Both the position numbers and the translations under genes were made by a program. A stretch of 15,659 bases of DNA from positions 1-15,659 of the forward strand of contig JBDROR010000013.1 of the NCBI GenBank assembly GCA_043809805.1, given 5' to 3'. The notes below the pieces were generated by a model. That model had not been told where the DNA came from and ran no database searches. It worked only from the letters and a program-made list of their open reading frames with translations. Numbering within the stretch: the first letter of the stretch is position 1; each line of letters opens with the position of its first letter. Below are positions 1 to 7,834 of this stretch, in pieces. The stretch comes from JAQUKH01 sp043809805 (GTDB taxonomy: Bacteria; JACRDZ01; JAQUKH01).

Positions 1-2073
1 AAATCATCGTCAATATCGGCAGTAGTAACAAGTATTGTTTTAGCATATCCTGAAAAGACCTTTAATATTGCTAAAATCCTTTTTAAAACAAAAAGGTTCT
101 TTTTTTATGATACAAGAAGATTGGTTATAGATCAGGGACAAAAGAGTTCTCTTCTAATGCTGAAGGATAGTTTTGGCCTTAATACAAAAAATGAAATTTA
201 TGAAGACGAAAGATTGAAAGCTTGCGATGATAAACATAGAAAATGGACATTAGAACATTTATTTCTAAGTTATCAAAGTTTTAGAAGTGCAGAAATAAGT
301 CAGGATGAAGCAGAAAAAAGGCAAAAAGTATTGTGGGAAATATTAGATAATTATTACAAAGAATTATCTACTAAATCAGAAGAAACCGAATCTGATAAAA
401 CATGGAGGCTTTATCTTGTGCGAATGGATAGAAGAAAAATGCATCCGACTACAGAAAAAACTGATGAAGGTTTTTTAATAAATTGGAATCCGGAAATAGA
501 ATCGGAACTTAAAGAATATAGTGAGAAAGCACTAGAAAAAAGTTCCAAGCCAATGAAATACACACCATTGAAGTTATGGGCGTGTTATAGAATGAAAAAT
601 GATGAACAATATAAGCAGTATGTACAATATGAAAATAATCCTCAACTTGCATTGAAAGAAGCGCAAGAAATTGTTAATCAGTTAGGAAAAACTGAAGATA
701 AAAGTCTTCATCTTTTCAATTATTCTATACCGGCGGATGTCTGCTCTGTTTTAATAAGGGATTATTTTGAAAAACTATCTTTGGAAGAAAGGGGATGTTG
801 TAAAGACATTATTTTGGAATATGCACAATATCCATTATCTACTGACTATAAATACCAAATTTCAGACGGGAGTACATCAACTATTTCAATGTTGCCAGTT
901 ATATTGGAAAAATATCCAGAGGAAAAAGAGAATGTTAAGGGTATTCTGTTGCTTACGTTATTTAATGAATATCCTATAAATATGGCAGGAAACCCTTTTA
1001 ATATTTTCTCTATCATGGCGATTCAAAAACTATGGGAAGATAATTTTAATGATGCGCAATCTTTACTTTTCGGATATTTATTGTTGAAACCAAAATATGA
1101 AGAGTTGTGGAAAAAACTCCGTGAGGAGAATCTCAAAAAGAACATCTATGAAGTTCACGAAAATAAAATACAAGGGAAATTTCTAGAAGAAAACAAAAGC
1201 GAATTAAAAAATATTATAGAGAATAAAATCTCCGTGGATAATTTAAAAAACATAGAACAATTAGATCTAAACATTTTAAATACCGCATTTCAAATAATTC
1301 CACTAAAAACAAATAATGAAGAACATAAAAAAATAGCCCAATCTATTATCTCCGCTTTTACAAAAACATTATTGTCACGAAAAAGAGAGGATAGGATTGA
1401 TTATACTGTTAGGCATACTTTTTTAGAAAAACTAGCATATTTTGTTTTAAGTTCACCTACACAAGATATCCCTAATTATTTAAAACCAATTATTGATAAT
1501 TTCAATAGCTCAGAGGCTATGCCTGATTTATTTCAAGAATTTATTTTAGCAGAGGATAGATTAGACACTTATGATAAATTTTGGCAAGTTTGGAATTTAT
1601 TTTATAATAAAATAGTTGAATTATGCAAAAAAGGAGATGAATATTGGTATACAAAAGAAATTATAATAAGTTATCTCTTTGCTCGAATTCCTTGGAAAGA
1701 AACATCTATGGATTGGCATGCGTTCAAGGATAATGATAAACAATTCTTTGGAGAAATTGCAAAAAGTATAGGCCATTGCTCTTCTGTCCTTTACGCAATT
1801 CCAAAATTATTAAATAATATAGGGAGTCAATATCTCGATACTGGAATATCTTGGCTTTCCGAAATATTGAATAGTAATAAAAAATTATGGAATGATAAAT
1901 TAGAGATTAATACGATTTATTATCTGGAAAATATTACAAGGAAATACATTTATAAAAATCGTGAAAAAATCAGAAGGACAAAAAAATTAAAACAAGAAGT
2001 TTTAATCATTTTGGACTTCTTGGTAGATAAAGGATCTGTTATTGGGTACATATTAAGAGAGAATATCTTATAA
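1..2073 (+). CDS. C-terminal part of a large helical protein of uncertain family (5' end outside window)
   Basis: The frame is open from base 1 to the TAA at 2071-2073, giving 690 residues with no start needed inside the window. A TTG at 121 could be picked as a start, but the preceding codons (SSSISAVVTSIVLAYPEKTF and onward) read as ordinary protein, so I treat the gene as truncated by the left edge. The product is rich in Lys, Glu, Asn and Ile and appears almost wholly alpha-helical. I see no signal peptide, membrane segment, Walker motif or nuclease motif in this part. Recurring Trp/Leu helices (for example KTWRLYLVRMDRR and LLFGYLLLKPKYEELWKKL) suggest a repeat-type helical scaffold. From memory, the segment SAVVTSIVLAYPEKTF resembles the C-terminal regions of very large STAND-type ATPases found near defence genes. 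That link is tentative. Its position beside type I restriction genes and its strong AT bias fit an acquired defence gene. Confidence 0.75.
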   Translation, partial: KSSSISAVVTSIVLAYPEKTFNIAKILFKTKRFFFYDTRRLVIDQGQKSSLLMLKDSFGLNTKNEIYEDERLKACDDKHRKWTLEHLFLSYQSFRSAEISQDEAEKRQKVLWEILDNYYKELSTKSEETESDKTWRLYLVRMDRRKMHPTTEKTDEGFLINWNPEIESELKEYSEKALEKSSKPMKYTPLKLWACYRMKNDEQYKQYVQYENNPQLALKEAQEIVNQLGKTEDKSLHLFNYSIPADVCSVLIRDYFEKLSLEERGCCKDIILEYAQYPLSTDYKYQISDGSTSTISMLPVILEKYPEEKENVKGILLLTLFNEYPINMAGNPFNIFSIMAIQKLWEDNFNDAQSLLFGYLLLKPKYEELWKKLREENLKKNIYEVHENKIQGKFLEENKSELKNIIENKISVDNLKNIEQLDLNILNTAFQIIPLKTNNEEHKKIAQSIISAFTKTLLSRKREDRIDYTVRHTFLEKLAYFVLSSPTQDIPNYLKPIIDNFNSSEAMPDLFQEFILAEDRLDTYDKFWQVWNLFYNKIVELCKKGDEYWYTKEIIISYLFARIPWKETSMDWHAFKDNDKQFFGEIAKSIGHCSSVLYAIPKLLNNIGSQYLDTGISWLSEILNSNKKLWNDKLEINTIYYLENITRKYIYKNREKIRRTKKLKQEVLIILDFLVDKGSVIGYILRENIL

Positions 2074-2151
2074 TCAAGTGAAGAAGTAAGTTTAGAAAAT
2101 AATTTAAGCTGGGGTACTATGGAATAAAAATATTAGGGAGAAATTGATTCT

Positions 2152-2522
2152 ATGAAACCTACGCCAAAACTGCAGGCACTGCCTGCAGAAATCAGTTGGA
2201 CAAATAATGTGGTTATTCCTGAACGAACAAAAACCATGGAAGGTCAGAGTTTTACTTAAAAATGTGTTTTTTGCATTTCTGCGACAGCATGTCGCAGAAT
2301 ATTTATAGATGTATTCAAACTGAATTTTATAGAGTAATTAAATCTCCAACAGCTTGTTGGATATTTAGTGTAAGATGTAAAAGTGATCCAAAAAACTTGC
2401 ACAACTTGTGCAAGAATTCAACGGGTGTAAAGCACGTTATCAATTTGGCAATCAGTGGTTGCCAAAACCTCAGTGCTGAAAAACGAATTAAAGAGGTTAT
2501 GACTATGAATACACAAGATTGA
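2152..2522 (+). pseudogene. Decayed DUF1016 (YhcG-like) gene fragment with one frameshift
   Basis: An ATG at 2152, preceded by AGGGAG at 2135-2140, opens 35 codons ending at TAA 2257-2259. The peptide contains PAEISWTNNVVIPERTKTME, which resembles the N-terminal DUF1016 pattern (..ipWghNvlilekvkd..eReFYl). Inserting one T in the TTTT at 2250-2253 would continue the frame as SFYLKMC and on through the 86-codon frame 2262-2522, which includes IQTEFYRVIKSPT, again similar to the family. The rest of the domain is interrupted by palindromes that encode unfamiliar peptides (FCDSMSQN, SPTACW, NLHNLCKN). DUF1016 proteins are PD-(D/E)xK-like and often accompany type I restriction loci. I infer a dead fragment. 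The family call rests on pattern memory, not on a search. Confidence 0.42.
2170..2466. repeat. Cluster of five short perfect hairpins with unrelated stems
   Basis: The perfect inverted repeats are: 2170-2177/2181-2188 (CTGCAGGC, loop 3); 2277-2285/2291-2299 (TTCTGCGAC, loop 5); 2345-2351/2355-2361 (TCCAACA, loop 3, extended by three further pairs after one mismatch); 2396-2402/2408-2414 (CTTGCAC, loop 5); 2444-2451/2459-2466 (TTTGGCAA, loop 7). The stems differ in sequence from one another. None is followed by a T-run on the + strand, so they are not ordinary forward terminators. The last four lie 48-69 bases apart. Their role is unknown. They coincide with the decayed DUF1016-like frame. Confidence 0.75.
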
Positions 2523-2539
2523 TGGGAAATATTAAAAAG
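2523..2539 (+). repeat. 17-base duplicate of the 3' end of the downstream ATP-binding gene
   Basis: TGGGAAATATTAAAAAG occurs here and again at 3912-3928, where it encodes the last residues (WEILKR) of the AlbA_2/HATPase protein. In both places it is followed by an A-rich tract, an in-frame TAA and the start codon of the next gene. The upstream copy reads WEILKRNK then stop, as if it were the tail of a lost paralogue. It may be a deletion scar. Chance similarity in AT-rich DNA cannot be excluded. Confidence 0.5.
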
Positions 2540-2555
2540 GAATAAATAAAATATC

Positions 2556-3938
2556 ATGAAACTAACCACCAAGGATTTAGAAATAATTTTACAGGAAGGC
2601 GAAGGGCAGACGATTGAGTTTAAAGAATCGTTTACGCATTTAGTAGCCAGGGATATTGTAGCATTCGCAAATGCTATTGGAGGAAAAATTTTTATCGGTG
2701 TGAATGATGCCGGGCAGATAAAAGGGACTAAAATAACCAATGAATTAAAATCGCAAATTACAGATACGGCAAGAAACTGTGACCCGACGATTCATGTTGT
2801 TTCGCAAACGCTGGATGGCGTGCTTATAATAGCGGTTGAAGAAGGTTCTAATAAACCATATCAGTGCAGGGATGGATTTTTCCTGAGGCAGGGGCCAAAT
2901 GCGCAAAAATTGACACGTGACCAGATAATCCAGTTTTATATTGATGAGGCGAAGATTAAGTTTGATACCCAGCTTAATCCAAAATTCAGATTTCCGGAAG
3001 ATTTTGACGCAAATCTATTTAGACAATATCTTGAAGAAATTAAAATTAGCCCTAAATATACAACAGAAGATGTTTTAGTAAATTTAGGTGTAGCCGGGAG
3101 AAAATCCGGTAAAGTTTTACTTAATAATGCGGGTATATTATTTTTTGCCAAAGAACCCTGTAAGTTTTTCCAGAGCGCTTATGTTGACGCGGTTGTGTTT
3201 AAAGGTGTGGAAAATATTGACGTTATAGACAGGAAAACATTTAAAAGCGGTTTGCTTGAAAATCTTAATAGTGTAAGAATATATTTACGGGAACACTTGA
3301 ACGTAAAATATGAATATCGCGAAGATTGGAAACGTAAAAATATTTATGAACTTCCACTTGAAGCATTGCGTGAAGCGGCAGCAAATGCTTTAATGCACAG
3401 GGATTATTTTGTTTCCGGCGCAAATATCACGGTTGCAATTTTTGATGACAGGATTGAGATTACAAGCCCGGGAGGGTTGCCGAAGCCTTTGACTATAAAA
3501 GATCTCGGGCATATCAGTAAAAGAAGAAATGAGACAATATCCGACTTATTTTCGCGGCTGAAATATGTCGAAAAATTAGGGACAGGTATTAACAAGATAC
3601 GAAATTGGATAAAAGCGGCAGGTTTGAAAGCTCCGGTTGTGGAATCAAACGGATTTTTCACAATGACATTTTATCGGGATACCGTTAAACCGCCGATTAC
3701 AACTACCCCCAAAACTACCCCCAAAACTACCCCCAAAACTACCCTCAAAATTGATGAGGCAATCTTGGATTTTATTAAGAAAAATCCGGAAATCAGGAAA
3801 GAACAACTTGCTGATAAATTTGATATGACTGTTGATGGTATCAAATATCATATACGAAATTTAAGTAAAAAAGGATTTTTGAAATGGTCAGGCTCAAGCA
3901 AGCTTGGCCACTGGGAAATATTAAAAAGAAAGAAATAA
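2556..3938 (+). CDS. AlbA_2 / HATPase_c_4 ATP-binding protein with winged-helix C-terminus, linked to type I restriction
   Basis: This 460-residue protein has three visible parts. Residues about 14-120 form a Schlafen-type AlbA_2 domain (IEFKES at 20-25, then AFANAIGGKIFIGVNDAGQI). Residues about 265-350 form a divergent GHKL ATPase fold (EALREAAANALMHRDY, then DDRIEITSPGGLPKPL). Residues about 399-458 form a winged helix (NPEIRKEQLADKFDMTVDGI). A threonine/proline linker of four TTPK-like units (383-398) joins the last two. The family (COG2865) includes predicted transcriptional regulators and is frequent in type I restriction-modification operons, where its exact role is unsettled. Only 7 bases separate it from hsdR, so co-transcription is likely. 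AAGGA at 2537-2541 lies 14 bases before the ATG, a weakly placed ribosome site. Confidence 0.9.
   Translation: MKLTTKDLEIILQEGEGQTIEFKESFTHLVARDIVAFANAIGGKIFIGVNDAGQIKGTKITNELKSQITDTARNCDPTIHVVSQTLDGVLIIAVEEGSNKPYQCRDGFFLRQGPNAQKLTRDQIIQFYIDEAKIKFDTQLNPKFRFPEDFDANLFRQYLEEIKISPKYTTEDVLVNLGVAGRKSGKVLLNNAGILFFAKEPCKFFQSAYVDAVVFKGVENIDVIDRKTFKSGLLENLNSVRIYLREHLNVKYEYREDWKRKNIYELPLEALREAAANALMHRDYFVSGANITVAIFDDRIEITSPGGLPKPLTIKDLGHISKRRNETISDLFSRLKYVEKLGTGINKIRNWIKAAGLKAPVVESNGFFTMTFYRDTVKPPITTTPKTTPKTTPKTTLKIDEAILDFIKKNPEIRKEQLADKFDMTVDGIKYHIRNLSKKGFLKWSGSSKLGHWEILKRKK
3702..3749 (+). repeat. Four tandem 12-base units encoding a TTPK linker
   Basis: The unit ACTACCCCCAAA occurs three times exactly (3702-3713, 3714-3725, 3726-3737). 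A fourth copy with one change follows (3738-3749, ACTACCCTCAAA). The period is a multiple of three, so copy-number change would lengthen or shorten the linker between the ATPase and winged-helix domains (residues 383-398) without a frameshift. Confidence 0.95.
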
Positions 3939-3945
3939 ATACCTT

Positions 3946-6900
3946 ATGATTACCCAAGACTGGAACGAAATAAATTTATCAGAAAATCCGGCGGTTGAAT
4001 TTTTAGAGAAGCTTGGATATATATTTGTGACGTCGGGAAAATTGGACTCTGAACGGGAAAGCCTGAAAGATACTATTTTAGTTTGTCGTTTAGAGAAAAA
4101 ATTGAAAGAGTTTAATCCATGGCTTTCGGATGAAAATCTCAAAAAAGCGGTTAGGGCTATAACTAATGTTCCTGCATCCAGTTTAATCGAAGCAAATGAG
4201 AAGATTTATATTTCTCTGGTGCATGGATTGTCGCTTGAGCAGGATATTGAAGGTAAAGGTAAAAAAAGCCATAATGTTTATTTTATAGATTTTGAGCATT
4301 TTGAAAAAAATGAGTTTATTGTAACGCGGCAGTTTAAGGTTTCCGGGCCGAAGGAAAATATTATATGCGATGTAGTGATTTTTATTAATGGGATACCTTT
4401 GGCGGTTATTGAATGTAAAAGCCCTGCGGTTCACGAACCAATCAATAAGGCTATTGAACAGCTCTTCAGGTATCAGGAATTAAAAGACGAATACAAAAAC
4501 AGGGGCGTTTCCAGATTATTTGAAACTGTTCAGATTCTTATCGCGGCCTGCGGACAGAAAGCAAAATTTGCCACGGTATGCGCGCCATACAGGCATTTTT
4601 CAGAATGGAAAGAACCTTATCCGATTAGCCTTGATGTGTTAAACAAAGAATATACCTCTCGTATTTTTGGAAAACCTCCGCTTTCACAGGATATTGCTAT
4701 TTATGGATTACTTGAAAAGAAAAATATTTTAGATATTATCCGTAATTTTATTGTTTTTGAAGTTGAAAATGGGAAGACTCAAAAAAAGATATCCAGATAT
4801 CAACAGTTCATAGCGGTAAATAATGCAATGGAACGTATTATTAAGACTGAAAATAAAAAAGAGCGCGGAGGTATTATTTGGCATACACAAGGTTCAGGTA
4901 AATCACTGTCAATGTTGTGGCTTGCCATAAAACTAAAACGCTGTAAAGAACTTGAAAATCCAATGCTGATTATAGTTACTGATCGGATTGATCTTGATAA
5001 CCAGATTGTTGGAACTTTCGAGCGTTGCGGTTTTCCTAATCCGATTCAGGCAGAGGGTGTGAGACACCTTAGAGAATTAATTCATGCAGGTAATGGCCAG
5101 ACTATAATGACTACAATCCAGAAATTCAAGGAATTAACTGAGAATCAGGGCAGGCACGGGGGCCTGCCCCTACAGGATGAAAATGTGTTTGTGCTGGTAG
5201 ATGAGGCGCACAGGACACAATACAAAAATTTAGCGGCTAATATGAGACAAGTATTACCGAACGCGTGTTTTTTAGGATTTACCGGAACGCCAATAGATAA
5301 AAATGACCGTAGTACTATCCAGACGTTCGGCCCATATATACACACTTATACCATTGAGCAGGCTGTTCAGGATGAAGCAACTGTTCCAATATTTTATGAG
5401 GGTAGGCTTCCCGATGTTCATGTGCAGGGTGAGAATCTGGATATTATTTTTGACAGGTATTTTCAAGATTACAATGAAAATGAACGTGAGGAGATTAAGA
5501 AAAAATATATAACAGAAGAAATTATCGGGCTTGCTTCTACGAGAATAGAAACGATATGTCTTGATATCATTGAGCATTACGAAAAATTTATTATGCCAAA
5601 CGGTTTTAAAGCTCAAATTGTTACTTCAAGCAGGGAGGCGGCAATTATTTACAAAGAAACGCTTGATAAATTAAATTCTCCATCATCGGCGATTTTAATA
5701 TCAGGCAGTAATAATGATCCAATGCGTCTTAAAAAACACCATAAGACACAGGCGGAGGAAAAAGAAATTATCCGCAGTTTTAAAGAAGACTCGGCAGAAA
5801 AATTAGCTTTCATTGTTGTTTGCGATAAACTTTTGACCGGTTTTGATGCTCCGGTTGAACAGGTTATGTATATCGACAGACCGTTAAAAGACCATACGCT
5901 TTTACAAGCTATTGCCCGTGTTAACCGGACAGCGGATAAAAAAAATTACGGCCTTGTTGTTGATTATTGGGGAATATCCAGAGAATTACAGGAAGCGCTT
6001 GCGGTGTTCCAGCCCGCAGATGTAATTGGGGCGCTTAATCTTAAGACTGATGAACTTCCTCGTCTAGAGGCGCGTCATCGATCAGCAATGCGGTTTTTTG
6101 ACAGGGTAGATAAATCTGATCTTGAAGCGTGTATAAAAATATTAGAACCTGAAGACATAAGATATGATTTTGATGTTGCGTTCAGGCGTTTTACACAAAG
6201 TATGGATATGGTTTTGCCTGATCCGTCCGCTTTACGATATAGCGCGGATTTAAAATGGCTTGGTAAAATAAGGAATGCCGCGAAGAATCGTTTTAGAGAT
6301 TCAACTTTAGACTTATCAAGCTGTGGGGCGAAAGTGCGCGAGCTTATTGAAGATCATATAAGAACAAATGGAATCCAAAAGCTATTGGAACCGGTTTCAA
6401 TTTTCTCTAAGAAATTTGACGAGGTAGTTGAAGCCTTGACTACACCTGAAGCAAAGGCAAGCGAGATAGAACATGCTATTCGTTATGAAATACATATACA
6501 TTCGGAAGCAAATCCGGTTTTTTATCAAACGATCAAAGAACGCCTTGAAAGAATTATTGATGAAAGAAAACAGGAACGGTTAAACGCGATTGAAGAGTTG
6601 AAGCATTTGCAGTCGTTGGTAAGCGAAATTCGAAATGTCGGGAAAATTGCCGGTGATTTAGGGCTTTCCGAAGCGGAATATGCCTTATATAAAATCCTTA
6701 AAGATAATACCATAGATATTGCGGATAATATTGATGCAGCAAAATCTGAAGATGATTCAGATGAAGATAAAATTAAAGAGGATGCTGTGAAATATAATTA
6801 TAAGAAAGATAATTATAAGGAATTGACGCATTTTATTTTTGCATCTCTGAAAGAATTAACAGTTATAGATTGGATGCATAAAGATGATGTCCAGCGTGAA

Positions 6901-7011
6901 ATGCGAAAGCAGATAAAAGGAATTTTACGAGAAAAAGGCTGTCAATTTGAAGAAGTTGAAGTTTTAACAGCAAAAATTATGGAATTGGCTAAAGTGAGGC
7001 TTGCAAAATGA
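3946..7011 (+). CDS. hsdR: Type I restriction endonuclease R subunit HsdR
   Basis: This 1021-residue protein is the ATP-dependent translocase and nuclease of a type I restriction enzyme. It acts in the cytoplasm with HsdM and HsdS. The N-terminal PD-(D/E)xK nuclease shows D142 and E156-C-K158 (IICDVVIF, AVIECKSP). The superfamily 2 helicase motor shows Walker A TQGSGKS at 314-320, DEAH at 419-422, GFTGTP just after it, and late motifs LLTGFDAP and LLQAIARVNRT. The C-terminal region is helical and presumably contacts HsdM. Length and motif order are normal, so the protein looks intact. Residues 401-410 (QGRHGGLPLQ) come from a GC-rich palindrome inserted in frame in the loop before the DEAH box. 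The stop codon overlaps an ATG (ATGA at 7008-7011), the probable original start of the next gene. No hsdM or hsdS is visible nearby. Confidence 0.97.
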   Translation: MITQDWNEINLSENPAVEFLEKLGYIFVTSGKLDSERESLKDTILVCRLEKKLKEFNPWLSDENLKKAVRAITNVPASSLIEANEKIYISLVHGLSLEQDIEGKGKKSHNVYFIDFEHFEKNEFIVTRQFKVSGPKENIICDVVIFINGIPLAVIECKSPAVHEPINKAIEQLFRYQELKDEYKNRGVSRLFETVQILIAACGQKAKFATVCAPYRHFSEWKEPYPISLDVLNKEYTSRIFGKPPLSQDIAIYGLLEKKNILDIIRNFIVFEVENGKTQKKISRYQQFIAVNNAMERIIKTENKKERGGIIWHTQGSGKSLSMLWLAIKLKRCKELENPMLIIVTDRIDLDNQIVGTFERCGFPNPIQAEGVRHLRELIHAGNGQTIMTTIQKFKELTENQGRHGGLPLQDENVFVLVDEAHRTQYKNLAANMRQVLPNACFLGFTGTPIDKNDRSTIQTFGPYIHTYTIEQAVQDEATVPIFYEGRLPDVHVQGENLDIIFDRYFQDYNENEREEIKKKYITEEIIGLASTRIETICLDIIEHYEKFIMPNGFKAQIVTSSREAAIIYKETLDKLNSPSSAILISGSNNDPMRLKKHHKTQAEEKEIIRSFKEDSAEKLAFIVVCDKLLTGFDAPVEQVMYIDRPLKDHTLLQAIARVNRTADKKNYGLVVDYWGISRELQEALAVFQPADVIGALNLKTDELPRLEARHRSAMRFFDRVDKSDLEACIKILEPEDIRYDFDVAFRRFTQSMDMVLPDPSALRYSADLKWLGKIRNAAKNRFRDSTLDLSSCGAKVRELIEDHIRTNGIQKLLEPVSIFSKKFDEVVEALTTPEAKASEIEHAIRYEIHIHSEANPVFYQTIKERLERIIDERKQERLNAIEELKHLQSLVSEIRNVGKIAGDLGLSEAEYALYKILKDNTIDIADNIDAAKSEDDSDEDKIKEDAVKYNYKKDNYKELTHFIFASLKELTVIDWMHKDDVQREMRKQIKGILREKGCQFEEVEVLTAKIMELAKVRLAK
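5148..5173. repeat. GC-rich palindromic dispersed repeat inside hsdR
   Basis: GGGCAGGC (5148-5155) and GCCTGCCC (5162-5169) form an 8-bp stem with a 6-base loop, followed by CTACA (5170-5174). Read in reverse, the element begins TGTAGGGGCAGGC. It therefore shares the TGTAGGGGC start of the palindrome at 12988-13011, and I place both in one dispersed family. It is in frame and is read as part of the HsdR protein. Confidence 0.7.
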
Positions 7012-7734
7012 ATGTGGAAAAAGGTACAGTCTCATTTGGTAAAAGAAAAAATCGACTTTTTTATAAAACGCAGTAAAAAAAGAAAAACCATAAGTATTTT
7101 TGTTGATCCGGTTGAAGGAGTGTTTTTGAGGGTGCCCCTACAACCAACTATAAAATTCTTATCAAAATTAGTGCATTCCAAAGCCTCATGGATTTTGGAC
7201 AAACAACAATGGATAAATGAAGTTATGGAGAATTTACCCAAACGAGAATTTATTACCGGTGAAACTTTTTTGTATTTAGGGAGGCAACTGCGATTAAGAA
7301 TATTACAATCTAAAAACAAATCGAATATTACTGTGAAAGGCGGAAGATTTTTAGTTAAGTTAAATAGCGATTTAGAGACAAAAACTGTTGTGAGAAATAT
7401 GCTTATACATTGGTATAAACAACACGCGAAAATAGTTCTGTTTAAGAGGTCAAAAATCTACACAAAAAAATTAAAGCTGATTATACCTGAAATAATTCTG
7501 GCTAATCAAAGTAAGCGATGGGGCAGTTGTAATCATAAAGGCCGTATTCGTCTTAATTGGCATATAATTATGGCTCCAATATCGTTAATTGATTATGTTG
7601 TAGTTCATGAACTTTGTCATTTAAAGCATGCAAACCATTCAAAAGGATTTTGGAAAATCCTCGGCACAATTCTCCCGGATTATGAAATCCGCCGTGAACG
7701 GCTTCGGGAAAAAGGTTCGAAATATTGTTTTTAA
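7008..7734 (+). pseudogene. YgjP-like zinc metallopeptidase with a probable single-base frameshift near the 5' end
   Basis: The long frame from ATG 7012 gives 240 residues. It carries the YgjP/DUF45 (SprT-like) signature: WGSC at 180-183, then HELCH at 199-203 with a third ligand H209 in NHSKGFW. HExxH and the downstream His bind catalytic zinc. The natural start is probably 7008, where ATGA overlaps the hsdR stop. That frame begins MNVEKGTVSFGKRK, matching the usual family N-terminus, but soon stops. Removing one A from the A6 run at 7046-7051 would give KGTVSFGKRKIDFFIKRSKK and restore a normal protein. The start at 7012 instead yields MWKKVQSHLV, which looks unlike the family. Explanations are a real mutation, a sequencing error or transcriptional slippage on A6. 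Metallopeptidases of this type often follow hsdR in type I loci. Their role there is unknown to me. Confidence 0.75.
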
Positions 7735-7778
7735 AGATTTAAAATAATTTATGAATGCGTAAACTAAAAATTAAATTT

Positions 7779-7789
7779 TGTTATATAAT
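7779..7789 (+). promoter_or_regulatory. Possible extended -10 promoter for pcm
   Basis: TGTTATATAAT (7779-7789) offers an extended -10 element about 45 bases before the pcm start in a 100-base AT-rich gap. No convincing -35 box lies at the right distance, so this is a weak call. Confidence 0.3.
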
Positions 7790-7834
7790 AGACAATGTTT
7801 ATAATTTTAAGAGGTTTAGCAATATAATAAAAGC

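Larger units (their letters stand above)
2074..2555. other. Gene-poor stretch with decayed coding sequence and a cluster of five hairpins
   Basis: No intact gene fits here. The stretch holds a short open frame after a good Shine-Dalgarno (2152-2259), a frameshifted continuation (2262-2522), five perfect stem-loops between 2170 and 2466, and a 17-base duplicate of the end of the next gene (2523-2539). The pattern reads as debris from one or more lost genes between the upstream large gene and the restriction block. Confidence 0.6.

Noticed and set aside
121..123. TTG at 121 as the start of the first gene
   Set aside because: The frame is open back to base 1 with protein-like codons and no Shine-Dalgarno precedes the TTG.
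2396..2414. Intrinsic terminator on the minus strand (7-bp stem followed by T6 in that direction)
   Set aside because: The structure fits, but I see no minus-strand gene that it could serve, and it is one of five similar hairpins without such T-runs.
2170..2466. CRISPR array or integron attC-like site
   Set aside because: The hairpins do not share a repeat sequence, spacing is uneven, and no cas or integrase gene or attC core sites are present.
2262..2522. 86-codon open frame as an independent small gene
   Set aside because: It has no ribosome site, unusual Cys-rich composition from the hairpins, and joins the preceding frame by a one-base correction. It is better read as part of a pseudogene.
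2327..2740. 137-codon minus-strand open frame overlapping the start of the AlbA_2/HATPase gene
   Set aside because: It is antisense to a well-supported gene and its translation shows no recognisable domain or ribosome site.
7130..7141. Half copy of the TGTAGGGGC repeat family in the YgjP-like gene (reverse complement)
   Set aside because: The encoded residues (LRVPLQP) fit the family without any insertion, so the match may be chance.
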